Of a DNA stretch of 64,000 nucleotides, positions 36,307 through 49,076 are shown piece by piece. This DNA comes from Alectoria sarmentosa. Its lineage: Eukaryota; Ascomycota; Lecanoromycetes; Lecanorales; Parmeliaceae. The DNA lies in contig WOGZ01000063.1 of the NCBI GenBank assembly GCA_009733775.1, forward strand, positions 1 to 64,000. Direction: 5' to 3'. The notes beneath the pieces were generated by a model. The model saw nothing but the letters and a program-made list of their open reading frames with translations. It searched no databases and was not told the DNA's origin. Position 1 is the first letter of the stretch, and the number at the start of each line of letters is the position of its first letter. Made by a program: the position numbers and the translations under genes.

Positions 36307-39300
36307 TTAAGGTCTCTTCTTCGAACCTCTGTCGTTTTCGTCATCAACTCCGTCTAAAATCTGACTCAACCCCTGCAGCGATACTTCACTGCTGGAGAAA
36401 TGCACCGCAACCAACCAGGCGCAAACCAAGTTAACAATGTGATGCAAGGCATAGGCATACGTCACACCATAGACTGCAGCGTAGACGGCGAGTATGAAGA
36501 AGAGGATGTTAGTGATGTATCGAGCCCTCGATGTGACGCGCGGGACCATTTTGCCGCAGGTGAGGGTTTCGACGAGTATTAGGTAGGGCATTATGGATAA
36601 GACATTATGGTGTGAAGAGAACGGTGTAAGCCAGTGCACCGCCAGATTATGAGCCCAGACGAGAAGGACAGGTATGTTGATGGGGAGAACCCAGAGCATG
36701 AGGATCAGCATTGAGTGAGAGTAGTTGTAGAAATTATGGTGGGCGCCAGATCGCTATCCTGTGTTAGATTTCTTGCTTGTTTTAACGGGTTTACATAAAG
36801 CTTACAGTTTCCCGAACCAATCGCAGCGCCCGCGTGCATGTCGACAATTGTACAAGGACAGCGTCCAGGTAGGCGAACTGATACGGAATGAATGTTGAAA
36901 CCAAGAAGAGTAGTATACAGGTGGTAATTATGCGTCTTCTGGGTGAGCTGGCAGCGAAGGCGGGAGCAACAGACCTTCCACTGTATTTTAGTTAGTTGAC
37001 GACGATTATCTGTAGACCCAAAGTTGGATCTTGGCTTACCTCAAGTCCTCAACTCTCACCCATGCTGGCCTAGCAGTCAAAAGGTTATATGGCAAGTAGA
37101 ACAGATTCGTCAGTCCGAGAGTTACATAATTAATGCCAACGCAGACACCAACGCTGATGAGGCCGAACAGCGGCACGAGAAACCAGAAGATTGGATCTTG
37201 TGAGCCAAGTAAAAGGTCATTCTTGGTGAAGTCGATGGCAGACTCGGTGGCATTTCCTCCCCAGCCAAGCCAGCCAGTGGATGCGGGCTTCGGAGGCGCA
37301 GCACTTGATATTGTCAACCCCATGGCGAGGAAGGTCAGCGCAAGGAGCAACACCGGTAAAGATGTCTTTAGGCAGAGTTCCAGAGATTCTGCAAACGTAA
37401 TAAAGATGCCTGCTCTGGATCAGCTACAGACTCTTTCACTGCGGAGAATTTGCACTCACCACTGTCGTCGTACACCTTGAATTGTTTACGAAGTACTACT
37501 GCGACAATGACTAGTGGAAAGGCCGCGAAAACCATCCTGTAGCGCATCACCAATTTCCCCATACTACCCGGCACATCGACATTCATCGAGACGTTGATCG
37601 AGGAATTACAATTTGGATCGGACCAGAACTGTAATGAGACACCATCGACACATTGAGCGCGCAGTGGCGGTGGCATGAATGGGGCCACACCGTGCAGGCT
37701 GATATTCGCATCCTTCACATTCACAAAGTATTTCGACTCATGCGGTTCCGAGAGATACTGCCGCAGAAGTGGAGTGAATAGCTCTGCATCATCGCCACAG
37801 GCTTGCTTCCCCAGATTTAATCTGAAAGCAAGCAGACTCGAATGAAGCGCGGGGATCTTGATCTCTGTCATGAAAGGTCTAGCTGCAGGTAGTCTGAGAT
37901 GTAGACCGAACGAGAGGAGCCGCCGAAGGCCTGTACGGGTCTCTATAATGTAATCGGCTTTGTCACTGAACTCAGCAATGGCCCATCCTTGGCTTGGTTC
38001 TGTAGCTTTATCGACCACAGCAACAAATTGGTAATCTGCGAGGTCTTCCAATCTATATTGGAGGTAGGATAGAGGCTTCGCTTTATCGTATGGGTGAGCA
38101 GACATCCTCTTTGAAGCTGGAAGCCGAATAACATCGGAGGCAGCGTTCTTGCAGGCCAGTCTGGTAGAACCGGAAGTATCACCAGACAGATCCATGTTCA
38201 TTGAAAACAACGTCGATGACTGGCCATGCTGTAAGGGAAAGACGCTACAGAAAAGCACCTCGATCTGAGCAGTAGTCCTAGGTTCTTCCAATTGTTGATC
38301 AGACAACAAAATGAAGCTCATTGATCGCTGCGGACTTTGAACAGGAACCGGAAGAAGGTGTGCCTTCAACTTTCCTGCACGTCCGAAATCTCTCAGCACC
38401 AAACTTTCTCCCAAAGACATTACGGAGTGTGAGTTGTCTTCTAAGGTGAGCAAGGCGGATGGATCCTTTTGTGGCAACGTTTTCTCCACCACATCCTCCA
38501 TCCCAGTCAAGTACCACCTTCGAAAAATCCGCATTCGCTCCGCTCTTGGCTTTGTCTGCCCCGGTCGATGTACATCCAGAGTGCTGAATATTGATCTTAC
38601 TATCGGCTTCATCAATTGAACACACCACGTGGTTTGTATATGATCCGCACCAGTCCACACATTGGGTATACCGGAGGTAAAAACAGTGAATCCATGGGTA
38701 CTTGGTACAAGAGATTCGAGACTCGCAAAGTCCGAGGGCACCACCGTATCCAAACCTCCACCAGCGATTGAGATCAAAGTGACATGCCATAAAGGATTGT
38801 CGTTTGCCCATTTCTGAGTGTACGCTTGTCTCCAATAGTCGTTGATTCGCTTGTATGTTCGCACAGACTCAGCATCGACGGAGACAGGTGGCCTCGCATG
38901 GGGCGCAGACATGGTAACGATGGTATTGATCGAATTCGATTGGTAATTTGGCATGGTGAGCATCGTTCGAGCAACAACGCCGCCCATAGAATGGCCCACT
39001 AGGATGACTGAGCTGGGGTCAGGCAGACCAGGATCACGCTGGGACCTTCGAGGATCATGGTAAAGCGACAAAATGTAGGCAACGGCATCATTCAGGTACT
39101 CAGCTTGATCTAGTAAGGTCTGACCGTGAAAAGCGGAGAGATCTTCATTAAAATCGACGGAGAAGAAATCCAAACTTGTCATGCCTTCTTTCAAAGCCTG
39201 GGCATGTTGCTGTATACTATCGTGGTAATACGAGGCTGCTTCGAAGGCCAGGCACCTCGCTTGTTTGTAGCTTCCTGCGTTACCTGGTATGAACAGAACA

Positions 39301-39938
39301 GGGACACCCTTGACCTAAGGAGAGAGTCAGCATACCAGAATTAAATGTTTCATGTCAACTCCCACCTTTGGGTCTTCGTCAAAGCCCCCTTCTCGGTACA
39401 AGTATAGATTGTATTTGCTTGCGAAACGCGTATGCTCGGTATCGAAGTCGGAGAACTTGATGTAGATTGGCCGTGACCAGCACATATCGCATCCCTTGGG
39501 ATCAAGCTGTCGAGTCAGGAAGGCATGAACGATGAAGAGGAGGACAAGGGCGGACAAGGCGGTGAGACTGATGGTCAGCCATGAGCATGCCCAAGGACTC
39601 CGTGTCCGTGAGTGTCGCCAAGTCCGAGGTTCGGGCATTCTGTCAACGTCCTGTCCTGGTGCCAGTAGAAGCTGCTTCTTGCTGGAAGGGCCATGTGAAT
39701 TGTCTGCAGGCGTAGGCGGACTTGATCCATGTGGAGGGGATTGGGCAAGCTCAATTACTTTGTCGACTTTCCTCCGATCCAGGGCATCGGTGTGACTTGT
39801 CACACCATACTTGGCAGAGGTGAAGCTCTTCTGCTTTCCCTGCTTGTTATTTCCATTCTTGTTGGGGGCCGCTGTCTCGGCTTGGGCAAGGGTGCTGTTG
39901 TCGGTATCCTCGGCGGAGCCCGACAACCTTCTGATCAT
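36307..39938 (-). CDS. BST1: GPI inositol-deacylase (Bst1/PGAP1)
   Basis: Five exons (39938-39366, 39314-37460, 37409-37040, 36980-36806, 36753-36307) give 1,139 residues. After a Ser-rich cytosolic start comes one membrane segment (LTISLTALSALVLLFIVHAF). The lumenal alpha/beta-hydrolase domain has GVPVLFIPGNAGSY and the nucleophile elbow VGHSMGGVVAR with Ser300, and the later ADHIQTTWC supplies the conserved His. The C-terminal half is polytopic, with hydrophobic segments encoded across the last three exons, including NFYNYSHSM and LVWAHNLAVHWLTPFSSHHN. The enzyme removes the inositol acyl chain from GPI anchors in the ER, needed for export of GPI proteins. The start is the first ATG in frame at 39938. 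The last acceptor (GATAG) is the only one of several nearby that keeps the frame. Confidence 0.9.
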
Positions 39939-40897
39939 TGAACCAAGCAGCAAATGGTAACAGACAGCATCAGAATATGGAAAGCTCTCGTGTAAGGGAG
40001 CACGCCGTATAGAATATAGGTCGTCGCGTTGCCGTTTGGCTATTGTTGGATCGAGGTGTCGAGCTACCTTACCTCATACTTCAGCCAAGCTTTTTGACGC
40101 GGATGTCCCAGGTGCCCTCAATCACTTTACTCGTGATGAGTTTATTGATAGGAACGAGCGTGGGGTGGAGACCTTGGGATTTGGGGACGATACAATAAGG
40201 CAAAGAAAGGACGAGGACTACGAGGACAAAGCTTCGACGGGCTTATCTTCCAGTAATTCATATAATCATGAGGTACCTACCAATCCCATATGTAAGATTA
40301 CTTAGATACTAGTACTGTACCTACAGTTATCAAGCTACCACCTACCTTAATTCCTGACGCAGAGTCGAAAGCTAAGGCATGGCATCTTATGATTCTGGGG
40401 TGCGTAAAGTACGGGGTGCGTAAAGTACCTTAAGGTGCTCTATTTGGACTGTGAATCCTGAAGCCTGGGCAGGCTTTTTCTTGCTCGAGCAGGCAAGCTT
40501 AGGCTAATTGATCCTTATAATCTGGGTAAATCACCTTAATAATTTAGGTGCCTTACTTAGGTAGGCAAGGAGGTATTATTATTAGTCTAGCTTACTTACG
40601 GGGCATGATGCATAAGTACACATTCTAGCCTCACTGCAGCCTGCAAGTGCAATCGCATAAGGTAGGTACGGTAGGTATGATTCCATCCCCTCCATATCCT
40701 ATAATTTACTGCGCCATCGTTGCGCCTCCTCCTCCCATCGTGATTAGCAGACCATCCCAAGAAAGTCAGTGGCACTTGGGACCCAAGAGGACAACTTGCA
40801 CACCTCGGGAAAGAAGCAGATACAAGTGAGGGGTGGAAGAAAACTTGAACACCTGAAGCACCTAGTACGTATTCAAGATTTCTTCCTTCCACAGACG
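39939..40897. other. Intergenic region with CCTTA/TAGGTA motifs
   Basis: 959 bp between the BST1 start and the IRC3 3' end. It contains many GTACCT/TAGGTA/ACCTTA motifs (40265-40680) and an exact 16-bp tandem duplication (40397-40428). No gene is supported. Confidence 0.55.
40397..40428. repeat. Exact 16-bp tandem duplication
   Basis: GGGGTGCGTAAAGTAC occurs twice head to tail with no change. Confidence 0.9.
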
Positions 40898-43595
40898 TCA
40901 CTGAGCGACGGGTCCAATTCGAATCTGTTCTCGCTGCCTCACATCATCCAACTGTCTGAGCTTCTCACTCGCCCGCTCCTTCCGCTTCTTCTCTGCTTCA
41001 AGCTTGCTGAACCAGCCTTTCGCCCCAAACTTGATCTTGCTGATCATATCTGTCGCCTTGCCCTTGCTGATCATGTCCGCTGTCAATTGATCTGCTATTG
41101 GCCTGAATTTGTTGATAAAGACCAGTTGTCCTTCGGTCGCCGGCGTTTTCCTCCATGCTTGTCCGTTATGAACAAAAGTCCAAGGGAACTTTGTCAAAGC
41201 GAACGTGTCAGCGGCATGAACAGCGTCAGAGATGGTTTCCGAGCTAGCGATGACGCGCGGCCGCATGTAGGGGCTTTTGGCTTTGAATTCGCGTGGACGG
41301 TCTCTCTCGGGCACTTTTTGTGTGTAGGTGACCGAAAAAGTCGTACTAGGGCCAACATCTGAATATTCGATGGTGAGGTAGTCCCCGTTCTGCGTCGATA
41401 GAACATAGCGATTCTGTCCCACCATCACCCAAGCTAGTTGGCTGATTCCGCGTATGTGCCTTTCTCCGGAAGTGTCGTCAATCAGGTCGTAGACCGAATC
41501 GTAATCCGTGAAGGTGATAGTCGACCGTCGTGATGGCAACGAGGTAGCAGTAGCTTGATTAGCAGCGCGCTCTTCGAGGATAGCCTCAAGCTCCTTTCGT
41601 TCGTGTTGCGACTTCATTTCCTCAATATTCGCCCCACTGACCAATTCCCCTGGATCGAGGCCAAATCTGTATTATAAATCCAGAGTCAGTGCCGTTTGTT
41701 TGGGGGGGTTTCGTTGATCCCTGGAACATGTCTAGAAAGCCAGATACCCCAGAATCATGTCTCGAGACTCAAGATCTGATCCTAAAAAGGAGACATGGAC
41801 TTCAAGGATACGTACAGTGTTGGGGTCGTAACAATCCCGACTTCGAGAGATGCGACCATGTCGATGATATGGCAATTGTCCTTTCCAGGATAAAGGCGCA
41901 TACCACGTCCAATCATCTGCACCAGTAGGTTACGTGATTTGGTCGGCCTCGCGAGAACAACACAATCGATGTTCGGAATGTCTGTCCCCTCAGTAAAGAC
42001 ACCACAGTTTAGAAGTACAGGGTATTGCCGATTTCTAAAGGCATCAAGTCTCTCGCTACGGACTCGCTTTGGTGTGTCGCCTGTGACGAAGTTTGCCTCG
42101 ATACCATGTCTGCCGAAGGTTGCCGTCAAGTCTGAAACGTGAGCCAGGTCAACGCAGAATACTAATGTAGATTTCCGGCCGGCGGCTCGAGCCATCCACG
42201 CCCTCACGGTGATGTTATTTGTTTCCGGAGTATTAATTGCTCTAGAGAGGTCTCCAACCTGGAAATCCCCAGCAGCTCCCCTTTTGACGCCGGAAATATC
42301 TGCCCTGGACTGAACGGTGGTAAATATAACGTTGGAAAGCCATTTCTCGCCAATCATGTCGACGTAGTCTCTGAGCAAAGTTTCTCAGTATGTGGAATAG
42401 ATCTCAACAACATCAATAAACTCACTTGTGGTATACTATGTGATCAATAGCGTCGCTGAGTCTTAGTCCGTCGAAGCGCGACAGCGTCGCTGATACCCCG
42501 ACTAGAGCCGCTGGCGGTGGGAATTCGGCACTGGTCGAGTCTTTCAGGAGTAACCCAAAGTAGCTTAGAGTCTCCATGAATTTGGCGGCCACAATGTGAT
42601 GCGCCTCGTCTACCAGGACAAGCTTGAATCTTTTGGGATCAAACTTCAACATTCTGTCCCCTGAGACGATGCTCCATATAGAAGCAACGGTAATATCTGC
42701 GGCACCAGAGGCATGCGAACTGCCCATTTCGATCTCGATAGACTTGGATGGGTACGCATTTTTGCAATGCCGAGCGGCTTGTTCGACAAGCTCGCGACGA
42801 TGTACCAGGATCAGGGTCTGTGTGGCATCTGGTGTTGGAGCTTGGATGCGACCAATAAGTTGGGTAAAGATGACCTGTCAATCCATCAGTAAGAGTGCGG
42901 AGCCTCGTCTTGGCGACGTACTGTTTTACCGCTACCTGTAAAGATTTCAGAGTCAGCAATGGCTTTTATAAGAGAGGATTTCGACTCTAGAAAACATGTC
43001 GGCAGAGGTGGCAGCAGTTTTTGCACATCGAACATTGAAGCAGCCTGCCACATACTCTTGTGATTGAAAAGCCCTCTTATCAGGTAGGAAATTTTGGTGC
43101 TCTGCAATGGCTCCAATCGGGCATCAATTTGCAGGATTGGATTTGCGGAATTGGACTTGCGAAGCTACCGGAAGGTACTTCCCCCTTTTCAAGAAGAAGG
43201 TCTCGTCGAGCAGACAAGCCAGAATCGATGCTTTCCATGAATATGCGTGCAGTCAATCAATCCTTATGTCACATAAAGTATTTGGAAACCAGGTAAATGC
43301 TGGTAAGACAAGTCTCGAAAAGGTTGGGATTGAGAAAAGTCTGGAATCTGGAAGATAAGTACATACCAGTAGCTAAAGAGATACCAAGCCTCTTGTGGCC
43401 CCTTTCAAGATGAGAAAGGACGGATCTTATGCATTCTTCTTGGTATTCGCGGAGGCGTATCGAAGCACTCGGAATTGAGACCAGCTCTGATTCATTGGCA
43501 GCCGCTACACTTGCAAGTCGCCGTAAATTGGTCCTTGATATACGTGTCGGACGAAGCCTGAGACGTGCAACTAAGCTTAAAGGCGTTCGCCACAT
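40898..43595 (-). CDS. IRC3: Mitochondrial DEAD/DEAH-type helicase Irc3
   Basis: Five exons (43595-43367, 42935-42922, 42874-42426, 42370-41816, 41666-40898) give 671 residues. The N-terminus is Arg-rich and lacks early acidic residues (MWRTPLSLVARLRLRPTRIS), a mitochondrial presequence. Helicase motifs follow: SIRLREYQEECI (Q-motif-like), Walker A SLATGSGKT (73-81), DEAHH, VGVSATLSRFDGL, GVFTEGTDIPNID and the arginine-finger motif LVQMIGRGMRLYPGK. Irc3 is a double-stranded DNA translocase that maintains mitochondrial DNA. Exon 2 is only 14 nt and encodes the last part of Walker A (residues GSGKT with a split Gly). Intron 1 is 431 nt, long for this locus. It is divergent from RRN5. Confidence 0.9.
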
Positions 43596-44336
43596 GCCTC
43601 ATATTGCTTGAGTGTGAGCGTCGAGCAAGAAAACATTTGTATTATCGGCTATTCGTTGGGCTGAGGCTTGGCAAGAATTTATTCGAATTTTTGAGCGTGT
43701 GCAAAAAAGAAAAGACTCCGCCCTCCTCAGACAACATAATAGATATTTTGAATGCGTAAGAGAAATGTATAAGAAAGATGATCTTCTCACTCTGGCGACT
43801 CTGTCTCAAATCAATTTCTGAGAGCTCGATAGTTAGTTGGTTGAAATATAAGAGTGAAAAGAATCGCAGTCCGATATCTATTGCTATTCACGTTGAAATT
43901 TGTATTTTTATTTTTATTTGTCTATCTCGATCAAAATACATAATTATTCTTACACTCTTACCAGCGTTAGAGTCGTAATAAAAGAAGATCATCTTTGATA
44001 TACATCTACTCTGCACATTGACAATATCTACAACGTTTGTTGATGGAGGATGCAGTCTTTTCAAATGCCAAGACATCGAGTGTTTTTGCACACGCTAAAT
44101 GAGCACTGAGGCACTCGAGGCAAGCTCGCAAGCTCCAATTCTATTGCGACTTCCTGGACTGTACATCGATCATAGATGTTCATGTGAGAAAAGTACTGAA
44201 CGTGAACTTTCGATGCTCCCCAAAACCATTTTGTAGTTCTTTTGTTGATGATTGAACCTCCAAATACTGCATTATGTTGAGCAGAATCGAATGAGAACGT
44301 TAGTCGAGCAAGGGCAAGCAACACATCGCTGCCACA
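43596..44336. promoter_or_regulatory. Divergent promoter region, IRC3/RRN5
   Basis: 741 bp between two divergent starts, more AT-rich in its middle (43700-44060). No specific element can be named. Confidence 0.35.
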
Positions 44337-46367
44337 ATGTCTGACAGCGGATCCAATTTCGATGCCTTCAACCATCCTGTCGACGCTTCTGAGCCTGCGT
44401 CGGAAAGCTCTGAGAAATCGAAATCCTCAACCTCATCGTGTGACCCTTTCAGGAGCCGAGGAAGGCCCACGAAACGTAAGACCACGGAAACCTTGACGTA
44501 TTCACAACCTAGGTTGAAGCGTCTGAAGCCTTCGTATAATGATGGTTACCGTGGACTGTTTAACAGCACAATTAAGGAGATTGCGTTGAACAATTCTTCC
44601 GAGACAGACAATCTATTGCAGGAGAGCCAAATTGGAGTCACCGTGTGGTCTTCGGAAGAGAAGGAGGCGTTCTTCCGTGCGATTTCCATGAGAGGTCGAC
44701 AAAATATTCGAGGCATTGCTGCTGACATTGGCTCAAAGAGCGAGTCTGAAGTCCATCTATATTCTGATATGCTGGGAAAAGCTGCGGTAGAGCAGCAGAA
44801 TCAGGAAACTTGTAAGGATTTATTCGATACTACAACCCTGGAAGCTGCGCTTGAAGTACGTGGGGATTGTTGTGCGGCTCTTGATCTTGCAGCGGGAGCT
44901 CTATCTGCCCTTCAGCAAAATGAGGAAGAAAGGGCTGAGAAGAAGAGGCACAAAGATTCGGCTCTGTTAACCCCGAGGATCGCCAGGTGGGTAGAACGCT
45001 GTATAGTAGCACCTGGGGGAAGCGAGAATGAAGGGTCACAGCAAATTCCCGCGGCTATGTTATTGAACCTGATGAACTTCCTTGCACTCTCAAAGCGCTT
45101 CTTCATGAATTCGGTCATCGCGGAAGATAATTGGCGTTCCTATACAGCAAAAAAACATGATTCGCCCTCAATCATGTATACAGCATTTTCAGACTTCCAC
45201 GCATTATCAATTTCTATCACACAACGACTTGTTCAATCGTCTCTGTTCTTCGCGATGTCACGGCTAAGGGCTATGTCTGCATCAGGACACTACGCGCCTC
45301 GATCACACGTCAGACGAGGAGACGTTATGGCGGCGCTCAATGTGTTGGGCATGAAGATTGACTCAAAAGCCTTTTGGGCCAGGGCGGCTCGAAAATGCAA
45401 GCTACGAGTCTATGACAAAGTCAGGCATCGGCAGGTGTTCGGCAAGAGATACAGCTACGTGGAAATTGAAAGGATACTATCTCCCAGTATGATCAGCGAC
45501 CCAGACGACCCAGGAATAACGGTCAAGGACGCGAATACCCTCACGTCTCGAAAAGGTCGAACCTCGACAGAATCTTCAGCAAGCGCATCGGAGAGTTCCG
45601 TCTCGTGGGACTCGAGATCGATTGAGGCTGACGGGCCAAGCGCTCTGCCAAATAACGAAGACCTTGCCGCGACGCTTTTGGACCCCTCATGCAAGCAAGA
45701 CCACAAGCAAGAGGGCCATGACCAGTTACAGGACGCCTACGCGGAAGCACTTGACCAGCAGGCCAATCGAAACGAAGAACGTCGCTTGTGGGAGATGCTT
45801 GGCGAAAACCCAACAGAGATGATGGAACCTGAAGATAAGAAGCTGCCCAAAAATCCCTTTTCAAATCGGAAAGTCAAGGAGGAACTTGATGACTGGAGAG
45901 ATTGGGTAGACTACGATGGGGATTGGGAGACGCATGAGATTCCAGTGTTCGGAAGCTGCTTTACTAAAAATCGAGGCTTCAAAAAGGATGTCGATTCAGC
46001 CGCGGGATTGACCAGCTCCGAATGCAGCTCGGAAAGTCTGATCAACGACAACGATGAGTCTACCGAAGAAGAGCACGACTCGGACTCTGCCGAAGATGCT
46101 GATGCTGATGGCGATGGTGCGTCTAACATTGATGGAGCGAGTATCTCATCCGCCGACGACACCGAGCATGGGGAAAGGAGTCTTAGTGTTGACCCAGACA
46201 GAGATCTACGGCGTTCAAGTCTTGACGATGATGCTCCTACTATTCAAGAACAAAAAGGTCATCTTCGTCTAGGCGAGGATGTCGCACGGCACAACAGCCT
46301 CAGACGCCCGGAAGATGCTACTAATGACGACATGGAGAGTAGTGATGATGATTCTTCCAATGAATGA
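44337..46367 (+). CDS. RRN5: RNA polymerase I upstream activating factor subunit Rrn5-like
   Basis: A single exon of 676 residues with no intron. A SANT/Myb-like domain spans about 100-150 (VWSSEEKEAFFRAISMRGRQ...IAADIGSKSESEV), as in Rrn5. A segment near 325-345 (HVRRGDVMAALNVLGMKIDS) resembles a histone-fold helix. The N-terminus is Ser-rich with a basic patch (RGRPTKRK) and the C-terminal 150 residues are strongly acidic (Asp/Glu/Ser). In yeast Rrn5 is part of the UAF complex that binds rDNA promoters. Assignment rests on SANT position and overall layout; another SANT-domain nuclear factor is possible. It converges on the Swi3/Rsc8-type gene. Confidence 0.75.
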   Translation: MSDSGSNFDAFNHPVDASEPASESSEKSKSSTSSCDPFRSRGRPTKRKTTETLTYSQPRLKRLKPSYNDGYRGLFNSTIKEIALNNSSETDNLLQESQIGVTVWSSEEKEAFFRAISMRGRQNIRGIAADIGSKSESEVHLYSDMLGKAAVEQQNQETCKDLFDTTTLEAALEVRGDCCAALDLAAGALSALQQNEEERAEKKRHKDSALLTPRIARWVERCIVAPGGSENEGSQQIPAAMLLNLMNFLALSKRFFMNSVIAEDNWRSYTAKKHDSPSIMYTAFSDFHALSISITQRLVQSSLFFAMSRLRAMSASGHYAPRSHVRRGDVMAALNVLGMKIDSKAFWARAARKCKLRVYDKVRHRQVFGKRYSYVEIERILSPSMISDPDDPGITVKDANTLTSRKGRTSTESSASASESSVSWDSRSIEADGPSALPNNEDLAATLLDPSCKQDHKQEGHDQLQDAYAEALDQQANRNEERRLWEMLGENPTEMMEPEDKKLPKNPFSNRKVKEELDDWRDWVDYDGDWETHEIPVFGSCFTKNRGFKKDVDSAAGLTSSECSSESLINDNDESTEEEHDSDSAEDADADGDGASNIDGASISSADDTEHGERSLSVDPDRDLRRSSLDDDAPTIQEQKGHLRLGEDVARHNSLRRPEDATNDDMESSDDDSSNE

Positions 46368-46714
46368 CCATGTCTTCAAGCTCCACTAATTTTGATGACC
46401 TAGACATGGTTTCTTTAGGAGTCATTAACGAGACTCCGTGTCAAAGATGATTTGACTCTCAACAAGTGCAACGGACAGGGTACTGGACGATAGTACACAC
46501 AGCATCCTATGACTGGGATAATTTGGGTGATACTGTCTAACAAGCACAAATAATACATTTCTGAAGATAGAAGATGTCTCCTCCGTTGCCGAGATATCGT
46601 TAGCCACTGCAGCTCGCAGATCCAAAACTCAGCTGCGCCTGATGCATCGCACTTGTGATACCTTCATGTCGCGATGCCCTTCAAGTGCGCCTCACAATGG
46701 CTTGGAGCCAGGTC
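46368..46714. other. Convergent intergenic region
   Basis: 347 bp between two 3' ends; nothing distinctive seen. Confidence 0.5.
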
Positions 46715-49076
46715 TCAAATCTCAATGTTCTTATACCCAGCATCCCCTGGCCCATATGGTTCTACAGTACCACTTGACATCTCTCGCTGGAACCCGAATC
46801 TCTCATCCATCCCCACACCTACATCCTGTGCCATCCTCGCACCTTCATCTCCACCCTTCTGACTCGTCGCCCGAAGCGCCTCTTGTGTTTCGGACACTCG
46901 CTTCCTGAAAGCCATCCGGTCTAAAAAGAGTTGCTGCCTGCCACGCTCCAATTCACGGCGCTCGGATTGTAGCATCGCTTCCATCTCGGAGAAATGCTGT
47001 AGCTTGAGCTCAAATTTTTGCAAGGTCGTGTTCACTGCCGCGGACACAAGGCGTGTCATCTCACGCTCTTCATTCGAAGCCAATGCTGCGGCACGAGCAG
47101 CAGAAGTAGCGAACGCAGTCGTCGCTGCAAACGACGATGGATCTTGCACTTTCTCCGCTGATTCGAGAGCCATCTCATTGTTAGCCTCTAGTTGTGGGCT
47201 GTCAGCGTTATCAATTTCCATGGAATCCTCCGTCTTCATAGCTTCCTTATTCTTCCCTTTGTCTGCGCGGTCTCCACCCAATCCAAGGTTCAGGCGTTTT
47301 CGGTAAGCCTTCTCCATTTCCTTTACGGACCTACCTGCAGCTGCCGCAGCAATTGCAGGTTCACTCATGCCAGCTAGAAATCCTAGAACTGACATGACCG
47401 GGTTGTCTGACTGGGCAAACGGAACACGGCCGTTATCGAGTGGGCCATAACTTGGGTGACCGTTGATGTCCGGTTCAAGGTACTTGTCCTCGATCTCCAG
47501 TTGCAAGAATTTGACGACGCATTCTTCACGCGTGCGGCTGCCGACGTGGTCTGCTATTTTGTTCCAATTTTCGTCGTGCTGCTCGAGGCCTTCCAGGAGT
47601 AAAAGTAATTCCTCATCGGTCCATGGCGCATCCTTATCAGGTACAGCGGAGTAGTTGGGATCCTCAAACTTGACGAAGTCTATGGATTCATGTTTTTGAT
47701 CGTATCGGTGATTCTGATAACAGGCTGGACAAATATCAAAAAAAACATTGTTCTGTTTGCCACGATCGGTGAGGGTCTGAGCGTAGTGGTATCGGAGGCG
47801 CGAGCAATCTATAGCGCAAGAAGCACAATATATGGGTTTCTTTGGCTCTTTGGCTATGTCATCAATGGTCTTCGTGGACAGATCTCCGGAAGGCGCGCCA
47901 TTAGAAGATGGCTCCCCACCATTGGCTTGTTTGTCCTTGAGTTCTGCTGTGAGGTCCTTGCCTTTCTGATCGTAGATGTTTCGGCGGATCTCAAGGTTGA
48001 GATTTTCTCTCTCATGAGGCGGAGCTTCCTTGTAGGCTTTGAGCAGAGCATTTTCGGTACCAACAAAGGTTTTGCCCGGCTCGTACTTTATGTCTGATGC
48101 TGGCTGGAATGTTTGCAGACCACGAGGTGTGTCTGCTACTATACGGAAATGGCCAGTAAAAGGCGGACCAATGCTCGATGGCCTTGTGTCAGGATCGATC
48201 TTGGAAGCTGTTAGCATGGCAAAATGACAAGGCGCGTTTTGAGGGTTACCTGATAATTTATCAGTCCCCATGACTCGAGGAACGCATGGACTCTCATAAT
48301 GGCGCAGACGTCTCCTGCAAGGTTCCGCCTGCAGGCAGTGACCGTGAGGTATTCGGAGGGATTGAGACGATATGTGTTGATCATGAAGTCGCGGTAGTCC
48401 TTGTAGACTGCCGGTGTTTTGCTTCGGTTACGGCTATTGAAGAATTCCGGTAGAGACTTTCTCTCTTCTTTGTGAATCAAGCGCATGTCAAACCAGGTGC
48501 TGTAGCTTGGTAGGACCACCGCATATCTTTGAGCTATGAGGTGAGATCGCGCAGCTGACTCCAGTTCGGCTTTTGTTTGAGTAGGCTGGCCATCGGCTTT
48601 TCCGTCTGCAGGTTCTGCTGGGCTACCAGCCTGGTCTCCATCTTTGTCAGGGCTGCAAATATCATTTGCACGCTCCTCGCCTGTGCCTGCCATCTCCTCA
48701 TCTTCCCTATCGCCATCTTCATCCCCTGTTCGAGGCGCGTCTGGAGCGTCCAGTGGATTGTCTGAGATTGGCAATGGTGTAGATTCCGAGAGCTTCTGCG
48801 GTGATGCGGAAGATATGTTGGGATTTGGGGTGGCTAGGGTTTCAGGTGCAGTCGGGGCTTTGGAATTGGAGACCGGTAGTCAGTAGTATACATTTCAGCT
48901 TGAGAAAGGTGATGTCGGGCGTGAGATCACATACCTGCACCATTCTCAGAAAAAGTCGAATATGAGGCATTGATATCTACATTCCCTTGCGCCTGTGTTG
49001 TTTGGTGAGGCTGGTCTAGGGGGTTCGATGGAGCTGGGGCAGACGAGTGGCCAAAGCCCGAAGTTCCCCCTTCCAT
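46715..49076 (-). CDS. SWI/SNF- or RSC-complex subunit, Swi3/Rsc8 family
   Basis: Three exons (49076-48935, 48857-48250, 48199-46715) give 744 residues. Domain order is diagnostic: SWIRM (about 155-250, VVLPSYSTWFDMRLIHKEER...AFLESWGLINYQ), a ZZ-like zinc segment (CASCAIDC...DICPACY), a SANT domain (PWTDEELLLLLEGLEQHDEN...VKFLQLEIED) and a C-terminal coiled coil (FELKLQHFSEMEAMLQSERR). The protein is a scaffold of a SWI/SNF or RSC chromatin remodeller in the nucleus. The start ATG at 49076 follows an in-frame stop a few codons upstream. A 74-codon frame starting at 49240 in another phase overlaps this start and could act as an upstream ORF. Fungi with one copy use it for both complexes. Confidence 0.9.
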
